Source: an uncultured Faecalibacterium sp.
GTDB taxonomy: Bacteria > Bacillota > Clostridia > Oscillospirales > Ruminococcaceae
Length of the DNA stretch: 8,880 nucleotides
NCBI GenBank assembly: GCA_937915335.1
Contig: CALDLZ010000112.1
Coordinates: 1 to 8,880 of the forward strand
Direction of reading: 5' to 3'
A model generated the notes under the pieces. The model was given only the letters and a program-made list of their open reading frames with translations. It searched no databases and had not been told where the DNA came from. Shown here in pieces: positions 1 through 5,074 of the stretch; within the stretch, counting starts at the first letter, position 1; each line of letters begins with the position of its first letter. Made by a program: the position numbers and the translations under genes.

Positions 1-214
1 GTGCGGCAAGGTCATCACCGCCGAGGAGCACAGTGTCATCGGCGGCCTGGGCGAGGCTGTCTGTGCTGTCCTGAGCGAAAAGCTGCCCACCCCTGTCCGC
101 CGTGTCGGCGTGCAGGACAAGTTCGGCTGCTCCGGCCCCGCATGGGACCTGCTCAAGCTGTACGGTCTGGATGCAGCGACCATCTGCAAGACCGCTCACG
201 AGATGCTGGGCTGA
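1..214 (+). CDS. Transketolase, C-terminal subunit (3' end only)
   Basis: This is the last 70 codons of a gene entering from the left edge; the reading frame starts at base 2 and ends in TGA at 212-214. The visible protein has the transketolase C-terminal domain features TAEEHSVIGGLGEAV and RRVGVQDKFGCSG, followed by a short helix-rich end. Transketolase moves two-carbon ketol units between sugar phosphates in the non-oxidative pentose phosphate pathway, using thiamine diphosphate, in the cytoplasm. The style of the tail (EEHS, then GVQDxFG) resembles the split transketolases of Clostridia, where a separate C-terminal subunit of about 310 residues pairs with an N-terminal subunit encoded just upstream. 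That split is inferred, because the upstream part lies outside the window. A related 1-deoxyxylulose-5-phosphate synthase is less likely. The gene ends just before a strong terminator. Confidence 0.85.
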   Translation, partial: CGKVITAEEHSVIGGLGEAVCAVLSEKLPTPVRRVGVQDKFGCSGPAWDLLKLYGLDAATICKTAHEMLG

Positions 215-230
215 TTTTTCATAACCAATA

Positions 231-263
231 AAAGCCGGTCGGCGTATGCTGACCGGCTTTTTT
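231..263. terminator. Bidirectional intrinsic terminator between transketolase and lipase
   Basis: A perfect 10-bp stem (AAAGCCGGTC at 231-240, GACCGGCTTT at 251-260) has a 10-base loop and runs into a T-tract at 258-263 on the plus strand. On the minus strand the stem is followed by TTTTATT. It can therefore stop both the rightward transketolase transcript and the leftward hydrolase transcript that converge here. Confidence 0.9.
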
Positions 264-269
264 GTGTCC

Positions 270-1826
270 TTAGATCCTGGTAAACGGCTCCATGCCGTGC
301 TCCTCGGGGGCGTAGTATTCCATCAGGGCGATATAGTTCTCCGGGTGGTGGCAGAAGGCCGCGCGCAGGACACTGTCCAGCTCGCCCCGGACTGTGAGCA
401 GACGGATGATGTACTGGGCCACCACCTGCACCACATCGGTCTCGATGCCATAGCACAGGCCCACGGCCAGTACCGGGATAACGATCTGCCGGGCCAGCAG
501 GGGGACGTTCTGACCGTACCGCTCCAGAATGGGGCGGCTCATGGAGGAAGCGGCCCAGACACTCCGCACGATCTTCCAGTAATCGACATCTTTCATGTTG
601 GAAAGGCTCTGCAGGCGGTCCACGATCTCACCGTCGCTGAGAATGTGGCCGTTGACCACCTCGTCTTCAGAGCGCGTGAAGGCGCACTGGATCATATCCA
701 TGATAGCGGCTTCGTATTTCTGGTGGAAATTTTCCCGGGAAATGCAGAACTTTGCCACGATGTCGATGAGGGCATCGGTGTCCTCGGCGGTGGCAAGGCT
801 GCTGAACACCAGCGGCGTGGGGCCGAAGGTCTGGCCCATAGCGTCCAGATCGGCCAGCTCCTCGGGATCCCGGGTGGCGGGGAGAAAACGGTCACAGCCG
901 TTGCGGTGGTAGCCCCAGACACTGGGCAGTACCCGGGCCACCACGTCACCGCTGGAAATGATGCTGAAGATGTTGCTTTCGGTCCAGGAGTCCCGCAGCG
1001 TGCCGTCCCCGGCGTGGTTGGCGTCGTAATCCTGCTGCAAGTCAGGCCGGTCGGCGGCGGTCAGAGCCGCAGGCACGGCAAGGCCGTAGGCGTAGATGTT
1101 CTCCCGGTCGAACTGGGGCAGCTCCTTCGCAATTTTGGCCGCCAGCATATTCGCCACGATGGAGCCTCGGCTGTAACCGCCCAGCCAGAGCTTGAAGGGC
1201 CCCGTCTCCCCGGCCTGCACGGCCCGGGAAAGATAGGCTTTGAGGGAGGAGAACACCGCCGCCACCGGGGTCACAAAGCCGGTGTGGGCGCTGTCGGCAC
1301 CGACGTGAAAGTTACTGGCCCACTCGCCGCCGTAGCCGCCGCCCCGCAGGATGAGGGCCACAAGGGTGGCGTGCTGACCGTTCAGGTTCAGGGGCTTGCG
1401 GGCCAGCGAGTAACCGACATAATCCCCCGCTCTGCCGGTGTCGAGGTCGTAGTTGTAGAACAGCGGGTCGCCGAAGCCCAGCGTCTCGTAAGCGGCGGCA
1501 ATGTGGGCTTCCCGCCCTGCCGGGCCGTTGACCCAGTATTTTTCCTCGCTGGCTACGGTGTTTGCCGCAGAGCAGACCAGACCCAGCGTTGCCAGAGCAA
1601 GCTTATGGTCATACCGGGTGGCCGGGTGCGTGAAAAAACTGTCAGAGTAGTAAAAGTCGTGGGTCAGGTCGCAGGCGCTCAGGTCGCTGCGGATACCAAT
1701 GGGATATTCCCCGTCCGGTACGGCACGGCCTGCCGGGGTGTTTTCGGCGGCAGCTGCCGTCAGCCCGGGCAGCAGGGCGCTGCCGGCCGCAAACCCCAGC
1801 GCCTTGCAAAAACTTCTTCGATCCAT
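270..1826 (-). CDS. Exported class-3-lipase-like alpha/beta hydrolase
   Basis: The protein has 518 residues and is predicted to be an ester or lipid hydrolase acting outside the membrane. The N-terminus (residues 1-27) has a twin-arginine-like pattern, RRSFCK, then a hydrophobic stretch and an AAAA run where a signal peptidase could cut; there is no lipobox. A nucleophile elbow GYSRG lies at 217-221 (candidate Ser219). SSGDVVARVLP (Asp294) followed by GYH (His307) recalls the conserved Asp region of fungal-type class 3 lipases. HHPENY at 493-498 is a plausible site for the catalytic His. The triad is inferred from motif order. The ATG at 1826 is preceded by GAGGGGA about 8 bases upstream. The gene lies downstream of LysR on the same strand but is separated from it by a terminator and has its own promoter. 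Substrate unknown; an esterase is equally possible. Confidence 0.75.
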   Translation of the reverse strand: MDRRSFCKALGFAAGSALLPGLTAAAAENTPAGRAVPDGEYPIGIRSDLSACDLTHDFYYSDSFFTHPATRYDHKLALATLGLVCSAANTVASEEKYWVNGPAGREAHIAAAYETLGFGDPLFYNYDLDTGRAGDYVGYSLARKPLNLNGQHATLVALILRGGGYGGEWASNFHVGADSAHTGFVTPVAAVFSSLKAYLSRAVQAGETGPFKLWLGGYSRGSIVANMLAAKIAKELPQFDRENIYAYGLAVPAALTAADRPDLQQDYDANHAGDGTLRDSWTESNIFSIISSGDVVARVLPSVWGYHRNGCDRFLPATRDPEELADLDAMGQTFGPTPLVFSSLATAEDTDALIDIVAKFCISRENFHQKYEAAIMDMIQCAFTRSEDEVVNGHILSDGEIVDRLQSLSNMKDVDYWKIVRSVWAASSMSRPILERYGQNVPLLARQIVIPVLAVGLCYGIETDVVQVVAQYIIRLLTVRGELDSVLRAAFCHHPENYIALMEYYAPEEHGMEPFTRI

Positions 1827-1869
1827 AGAAACTTCCCCTCTGTCTCAGACACGAAACAAACTTTTTCTT

Positions 1870-1898
1870 AGTATACCGTATCCCGGGCGGGGATACAA
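1870..1898 (-). promoter_or_regulatory. Candidate promoter of the lipase-like gene
   Basis: Read on the minus strand: a weak -35 TTGTAT (1898-1893), a 17-base spacer, and a good -10 TATACT (1875-1870). The predicted start near 1863 gives a leader of about 37 bases before the ATG at 1826. The weak -35 and a palindrome filling the spacer suggest a controlled promoter. Confidence 0.55.
1878..1896. promoter_or_regulatory. Inverted repeat, candidate operator in the lipase promoter
   Basis: Perfect 7-bp arms GTATCCC (1878-1884) and GGGATAC (1890-1896) flank a 5-base spacer GGGCG. The 19-bp element occupies the spacer and edge of the -35 of the predicted lipase promoter, a classical position for a dimeric repressor. 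The protein that would bind it is unknown. Confidence 0.5.
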
Positions 1899-1917
1899 TC
1901 CAAAGTTTTACGGGATG

Positions 1918-1952
1918 CAAAAACGGGCCGGTGTTGCACACATCGGCCCGTT
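1918..1952 (-). terminator. Intrinsic terminator of the LysR gene
   Basis: A 9-bp perfect stem (AACGGGCCG at 1922-1930 with CGGCCCGTT at 1944-1952) is followed on the minus strand by a run of five T residues (1923-1919). It lies 16 bases after the LysR stop codon and isolates lysR from the lipase gene downstream. Confidence 0.85.
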
Positions 1953-1967
1953 ATGTTACACTGTGAT

Positions 1968-2843
1968 TCAGCCCAGACCTTTGCAGTAGTCCACAATGTG
2001 GTGGAACATCTGCTCCACGGCGGGAGCCATAGCGGTGGGGCGCTGGATGGCCAGACCCACCACACGATCCTCCTCGGGCTCGATGGGGTAGATCTTGACT
2101 GCAGCCGTACAGTTGCGCAGCAGCATCTGGGGCATGATGGAGATGCCCAGACCCGCCTCGACCATGGCAATGTTGGACTGGTCATCGATGACATGGCAGC
2201 GGCGCTCCGTCGAGATGGAATACTTCTTGAGGAACTGGCGCATTTCCGCATCGGTGGCATCCCATTGGACAACGAAGTTCTGGCCGTTCATCAGGGCGGG
2301 GGTCATCACGCCGTTTGGCGGTTCAGGCCAGTCCATGGGGGTGACGCAGAGCAGCGGCTCGTGGAACAGCTCGGTGAGTGTGAACTCGTCCCGGCAGTTG
2401 TTGGAGAGGAAAGCGATATCTACCTGACCGGTGCGCAGCCACTCCTTGACATCATCGTAGGTGCCCTGGTAAACTTCTACCTCGATCTGGGGGTAGTGGC
2501 CCATGAAGCCCTTGAGGATATCAGGCAGCAGACCGGCGCAGACCGAGTTGAACACACCCAGCTTGACCTTGCCTTTTTCCAGGCCGTTCAGGCGGGCGAT
2601 GCTCTGCTGCAGAGCCTCGTCACTGTTCAGCACCGCACGGATGGAAGGGTACAGCGAAGCGCCGTAACTGGTCATGGTAACGCCGTTTTTGCCGCGGTTG
2701 AACAGGGTAAAGCCCAGCTCCGCCTCCATCACTGCGATGGCGTGGCTGATGGCTGAAGGGGTCAGGTGCAGCTGCTGAGCCGCCTTGTTAAAGCTGCCCT
2801 GCCGCGCGACCGCATCAAAAATCTCATAAGAAAACAGCGTCAT
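1968..2843 (-). CDS. LysR-family transcriptional regulator
   Basis: This 291-residue protein is the usual LysR length. Residues 1-60 form the winged helix-turn-helix, with the typical pattern FDAVARQGSFNKAAQQL then TPSAISHAI and FTLFNR. The rest, from about residue 88 (GKVKLGVF), is the periplasmic-binding-like effector domain, ending with EAGLGISIMP and a short C-terminal helix. The start is the ATG at 2843, which has AAGGAGG 8 bases upstream. A TTG two codons further out (2849) would sit only 2 bases from that site and is rejected. Its regulon and small-molecule signal cannot be read from the sequence. LysR proteins often control a divergent neighbour, here the traX-like gene, and their own gene. 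A 19-bp near-palindrome in the divergent gap is a candidate binding site. The lipase gene downstream is another possible target. Confidence 0.9.
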   Translation of the reverse strand: MTLFSYEIFDAVARQGSFNKAAQQLHLTPSAISHAIAVMEAELGFTLFNRGKNGVTMTSYGASLYPSIRAVLNSDEALQQSIARLNGLEKGKVKLGVFNSVCAGLLPDILKGFMGHYPQIEVEVYQGTYDDVKEWLRTGQVDIAFLSNNCRDEFTLTELFHEPLLCVTPMDWPEPPNGVMTPALMNGQNFVVQWDATDAEMRQFLKKYSISTERRCHVIDDQSNIAMVEAGLGISIMPQMLLRNCTAAVKIYPIEPEEDRVVGLAIQRPTAMAPAVEQMFHHIVDYCKGLG

Positions 2844-2851
2844 TCCCAATG

Positions 2852-2858
2852 CCTCCTT
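2852..2858 (-). promoter_or_regulatory. Ribosome binding site that fixes the LysR start
   Basis: AAGGAGG on the minus strand lies 8 bases before the ATG at 2843 and only 2 bases before the alternative TTG at 2849. The spacing selects the ATG. Confidence 0.85.
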
Positions 2859-2917
2859 CCGGTCTGGTCTGGTTCGGAGACGCCCGATTCTCTGTGAATC
2901 TTTTTCATCTTTGGTTT

Positions 2918-2936
2918 AAGATAGTTCAATTATCTT
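2918..2936. promoter_or_regulatory. Near-palindrome, candidate LysR operator
   Basis: AAGATA (2918-2923) and TATCTT (2931-2936) are perfect 6-bp arms around GTTCAAT, which itself keeps TT/AA symmetry. Only one pair in the whole 19-bp element breaks the symmetry. Its centre lies 84 bases upstream of the LysR ATG in an AT-rich patch. LysR proteins usually bind interrupted dyads of this general form next to their own gene. The assignment to this LysR is inferred from position. Confidence 0.45.
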
Positions 2937-3100
2937 CTTGATTTTACTATCCCCCGCCCATTCTGTCAAGCATTTTAGGTGGATTTGTGCCGGAATCCGG
3001 TGCATTTTGGCAGAGCGCCTGCAGGAACCGGAAAAGCTCCCTCGTATTATAAAAAGAAGGGCATTTTTCGAGTTTAAAAAAGCAAAAGAGGTAACATTTT

Positions 3101-3850
3101 ATGGAGGAAACGATTCAAACCCGCCGCGGGCTCAGCGGCACGGCACTCAAAACCGTTGCCTGTGTCACCATGCTCATCGACCATATCGGAGCTTCCTGCG
3201 TCGAGGCCGGGCTTCTGATGCCCAAACTGGCCTCCGGCACGCTCACAAGAAGCACCCTGGGGCAGCTCTCGCTGTTTCAGCTGGACCGTATTCTGCGCTT
3301 TACCGGGCGGCTGGCCTTTCCTATCTTCTGCTTTCTGCTGGTGGAGGGCTTTGTACATACCCATGACGTGAAAAAATATGTCGAGAGACTGTTCCTGTTC
3401 GCACTGCTCAGCGAGGTGCCCTTTGACCTGGCCTTTTTTCGCACGCCCATTGAACCGGAAAACCAGAATGTTTACTGGACGCTGGCGCTGGGTGTGCTGG
3501 CCATGGCGGGCCTGAAGCATTTTGAAAAGCCGGATGGCTCCGCCAGCTGGCAGGGCTTTTTGTGCGCTGCGGCCTGTGTGATAGCGGCGGAACTGCTCCA
3601 TACGGATTACAACGGTATCGGTGTAGTCATCCTCTGCGCGCTCTACCTGACCCGTGCGAATCGTAAGCGGCAGTGCATCGTGGGAGCAATCTTGTTTGCC
3701 TGGGAGCTCACCGCCCCGCTGGCCTTTGTGCTCATCTGGTTCTATAACGGCCAGCGCGGCCGCTGCCCCAAATGGGCCAAGTGGGCGTTCTACGGGTTCT
3801 ACCCTGTGCATCTCAGCCTGCTGGCCGCAGTGACGAATCTGGTGCTGTAA
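3101..3850 (+). CDS. TraX-family integral membrane protein
   Basis: This 249-residue polytopic membrane protein belongs to the TraX family (PF05857). The family opening is clear: LSGTALKTVACVTMLIDHIG at residues 11-30. LSEVPFD (103-109), NVYWTLALG (123-131) and YGFYPVHL (231-238) are also typical. About seven or eight hydrophobic segments are visible, roughly at 13-35, 66-86, 95-113, 124-138, 150-166, 172-184, 191-214 and 229-248. In the F plasmid, TraX acetylates the N-terminus of pilin. Chromosomal homologues in Firmicutes are mostly uncharacterised and may be membrane acyltransferases. No conjugation or pilin genes are in the window, so a pilin substrate is not supported. The ATG has AGAGGT 8 bases upstream. 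The gene is divergent from LysR and ends at a terminator shared with the tRNAs. Confidence 0.85.
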   Translation: MEETIQTRRGLSGTALKTVACVTMLIDHIGASCVEAGLLMPKLASGTLTRSTLGQLSLFQLDRILRFTGRLAFPIFCFLLVEGFVHTHDVKKYVERLFLFALLSEVPFDLAFFRTPIEPENQNVYWTLALGVLAMAGLKHFEKPDGSASWQGFLCAAACVIAAELLHTDYNGIGVVILCALYLTRANRKRQCIVGAILFAWELTAPLAFVLIWFYNGQRGRCPKWAKWAFYGFYPVHLSLLAAVTNLVL

Positions 3851-3884
3851 CGAAGATTTATAGGCGAATTTTAAATAAAAATGG

Positions 3885-3922
3885 AAAAAGCCCGGTGATT
3901 TCAAAAAATCATCGAGCTTTTT
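3885..3922. terminator. Bidirectional terminator between traX and the tRNA genes
   Basis: A 17-bp stem (3885-3901 with 3906-3922) starts AAAAAGC and ends GCTTTTT. It has one mismatch, one G-U pair and a 4-base loop. It ends in a T-run on the plus strand (3918-3922); on the minus strand, CTTTTTCC and then a T-rich stretch follow. It can serve traX rightward and the serine tRNAs leftward. Its right end lies 2 bases from the mature tRNA-Ser(GCU) 3' end. Confidence 0.8.
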
Positions 3923-3924
3923 CT

Positions 3925-4018
3925 TGGCGGAGTAGGAGGGATTTGAACCCTCGCGCCGTTGTTTAGACGACCTACGCCCTTAGCAGGGGCGCCTCTTCGG
4001 CCTCTTGAGTACTACTCC
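3925..4018 (-). tRNA. tRNA-Ser (anticodon GCU)
   Basis: Read on the minus strand, acceptor arms GGAGTAG and CTACTCC pair perfectly, followed by discriminator G and an encoded CCA (3927-3925). The anticodon stem CGCCC/GGGCG carries loop CTGCTAA, giving anticodon GCU (genome 3984-3982), which reads AGC and AGU. The T-arm is GAGGG-TTCAAAT-CCCTC. A long variable arm gives a 94-nt total, the class II size expected for serine. It is the second gene of a two-tRNA unit, 33 bases after tRNA-Ser(UGA). Confidence 0.95.
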
Positions 4019-4051
4019 AGAGCAAAATGCGTTACACTTATTCAATAAAAA

Positions 4052-4139
4052 TGGCGGAGAGAGTGGGATTCGAACCCACGGTACGTTGCCGTACGGCAGT
4101 TTTCAAGACTGCTTCCTTAAACCACTCGGACATCTCTCC
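4052..4139 (-). tRNA. tRNA-Ser (anticodon UGA)
   Basis: Read on the minus strand, acceptor arms GGAGAGA and TCTCTCC pair perfectly, followed by discriminator G and an encoded CCA. The anticodon stem GCAGT/ACTGC holds loop CTTGAAA, giving anticodon UGA (genome 4105-4103), which reads UCA and, by wobble, other UCN codons. The variable arm forms a 5-bp hairpin GTACG-GCAA-CGTAC, typical of serine tRNAs. The T-arm is GTGGG-TTCGAAT-CCCAC. Length is 88 nt. It is the first gene of the leftward pair. Confidence 0.95.
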
Positions 4140-4177
4140 TCGTGGGCACTCGCACACGCCGTACCGAATGCCTATTT

Positions 4178-4206
4178 AATTTACCAGATTTCCGCGCTTC
4201 TGTCAA
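4178..4206 (-). promoter_or_regulatory. Promoter of the serine tRNA pair
   Basis: On the minus strand a perfect -35 TTGACA (4206-4201) is followed by a 17-base spacer and -10 TAAATT (4183-4178). Transcription would start near 4171, giving a leader of about 31 bases to the first tRNA. The strong match fits a constitutive tRNA promoter. Confidence 0.75.
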
Positions 4207-4288
4207 CCCTAAAATCAAAATTTCTGCGCAGTAAACGCATTTTTGTACGGAACGACAACTTTTCTTCGAGAAAAAGCGGGATTTCCTC

Positions 4289-4317
4289 TTTACTAAAACA
4301 TCCTTTTGTTGTATAAT
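4289..4317 (+). promoter_or_regulatory. Promoter of the S24 repressor gene
   Basis: A perfect -10 TATAAT (4312-4317) has TTTACT (4289-4294, four of six matches to TTGACA) exactly 17 bases upstream. The predicted start near 4324 leaves about 44 bases before the ATG. A short dyad TACC-N5-GGTA (4335-4347) lies just after the start point, where a repressor could act on its own gene, but the arms are only 4 bp. Confidence 0.7.
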
Positions 4318-4367
4318 AAATTCAGATAAAACCATACCAGACCGGTACAAGCAGAGGAGTGTTGAAC

Positions 4368-4997
4368 ATGTCGTTTCCGGAGCTGTTACGGCAATGCCGA
4401 AAGCAAAAGCACATGAGCCAGGCGGAGCTTGCTTCCCTGTTGGGCGTGACCCAGCAGGCTGTGGGCAAGTGGGAGAGTGGAAAGAGCTCCCCTGACCCCA
4501 CAACCGTGGCAAAGCTGGCGGAGATCCTGGACACGACCGCGGACTACCTGCTGGGTCTGTTTGATCCCGCCGCCGAGGGCCAGACCGAGGAGCGCTTCTT
4601 TGGCAGCTATGTGTACAGCCTGATCCCTGTTATCGGCACGGTCAAGGCGGGCTATGGCGCGCTGGCCTTTGAAGAGGACTACGGCAAGGAGTACGCCCGG
4701 GTCAAGGACCCCTCCAGTTACTTCTATCTGGTGGTGCGCGGCGACAGTATGGAGCCCCGCATCCACGATGGCGATCTTGCGCTGGTGCACCGTCAGGACA
4801 CGCTGGAGAACGGCGACCTGGGGGTGTTGATCTATGGTGACGAGGGCGAGGGCACCCTGAAGCGCTATCTCCAGCGCGGCAACTGCGTGGTGCTGCAGCC
4901 CTTCAACCCTTCCTATAAAGAAATGGTCATCAAGGGCGAGGAGCTCAACCACCTGCACATCGCAGGCCGTGTGGTGGAAACAAAAGCAAAGTGGTGA
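4368..4997 (+). CDS. XRE-type repressor with S24 (LexA/CI-like) self-cleavage domain
   Basis: This 209-residue cytoplasmic repressor has the architecture of LexA and lambda-type CI proteins. Residues 5-63 form a helix-turn-helix of the XRE class (SQAELASLLGVTQQAVGKWE at 17-36, then the LGL end of the domain). Residues 85-205 form an S24 peptidase domain with the expected cleavage dipeptide Ala94-Gly95 in TVKAGYGA, the nucleophile Ser127 in RGDSMEP, and the general base Lys165 in GTLKRYL. In this family RecA filaments on single-stranded DNA trigger self-cleavage and derepression. The ATG at 4368 has AGAGGAG 8 bases upstream; a GTG at 4359 overlaps that site and is rejected. No phage genes surround it, so it is either a stand-alone stress regulator or a phage remnant. 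The radical SAM/DUF4130 pair directly downstream is a natural candidate target. Confidence 0.9.
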   Translation: MSFPELLRQCRKQKHMSQAELASLLGVTQQAVGKWESGKSSPDPTTVAKLAEILDTTADYLLGLFDPAAEGQTEERFFGSYVYSLIPVIGTVKAGYGALAFEEDYGKEYARVKDPSSYFYLVVRGDSMEPRIHDGDLALVHRQDTLENGDLGVLIYGDEGEGTLKRYLQRGNCVVLQPFNPSYKEMVIKGEELNHLHIAGRVVETKAKW

Positions 4998-5021
4998 AAT
5001 AACCGATTTGCACCTAAAAAG

Positions 5022-5050
5022 AAAAGCCATCTTGCGTGGCTTTCTTTTTT
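5022..5050 (+). terminator. Terminator or attenuator between the repressor and the radical SAM gene
   Basis: A 7-bp stem AAAGCCA/TGGCTTT (5023-5029 with 5037-5043) has a 7-base loop and is followed by C and six T residues (5045-5050). It lies within the 77-base gap between the two genes. I see no convincing promoter after it and before the ribosome site at 5064-5069. It may therefore act as a partial terminator or attenuator rather than a full stop. Confidence 0.65.
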
Positions 5051-5063
5051 ATACCCATTTTTC

Positions 5064-5069
5064 GGAGGT
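5064..5069 (+). promoter_or_regulatory. Ribosome binding site that fixes the radical SAM start
   Basis: GGAGGT lies 5 bases before the ATG at 5075. An in-frame GTG at 5036 lies inside the upstream terminator hairpin, and the next ATG at 5090 is 20 bases away from this site. The site therefore selects 5075. Confidence 0.8.
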
Positions 5070-5074
5070 GTCCT

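Larger units (their letters stand above)
2844..3100. other. Divergent intergenic region between LysR and traX
   Basis: This 257-base gap holds the LysR leader and ribosome site at its left end. It also holds a 19-bp near-palindrome (2918-2936), a short inverted repeat GATTC/GAATC (2886-2900), a palindrome CCGGA-A-TCCGG (2990-3000), and the traX ribosome site AGAGGT (3087-3092). I found no convincing -35/-10 pair for either gene. TATTAT at 3045-3050 is a possible -10 for traX, but no matching -35 lies at the right distance. Confidence 0.6.

Noticed and set aside
246..1871. A 541-codon open frame on the plus strand, opposite the lipase gene
   Set aside because: It is an antisense shadow of a GC-rich gene. 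It has no ribosome site, its translation is rich in Gly, Val, His and Gln with no recognisable domain, and the opposite frame has a clear signal peptide and lipase motifs.
2838..2849. A longer LysR start at the TTG at 2849
   Set aside because: The AAGGAGG site would be only 2 bases away; the ATG at 2843 has ideal spacing of 8 bases.
3772..4316. Small plus-strand open frames with RRDLNPRA and SGIRTHGTLPYG
   Set aside because: These peptides are well-known false proteins made by translating tRNA genes in the wrong strand. They overlap the two serine tRNAs exactly.
2859..4347. A shared 10-mer ACCAGACCGG in the LysR leader (minus strand) and just after the S24 promoter (4336-4345)
   Set aside because: Ten-base matches are expected by chance many times in a window of this size, and the flanks do not extend the match.
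4052..4367. An integration (att) site of a mobile element at tRNA-Ser(UGA) next to the CI-like repressor
   Set aside because: No integrase, excision gene or repeat of the tRNA 3' end is visible, and the repressor lies on the 5' side of the tRNA, not the 3' side where most elements insert.
5036..5074. A longer radical SAM start at the GTG at 5036
   Set aside because: It lies inside the terminator hairpin, and the extra residues (MAFFFIPIFRRCP) come from the T-run; the real ribosome site is at 5064-5069.
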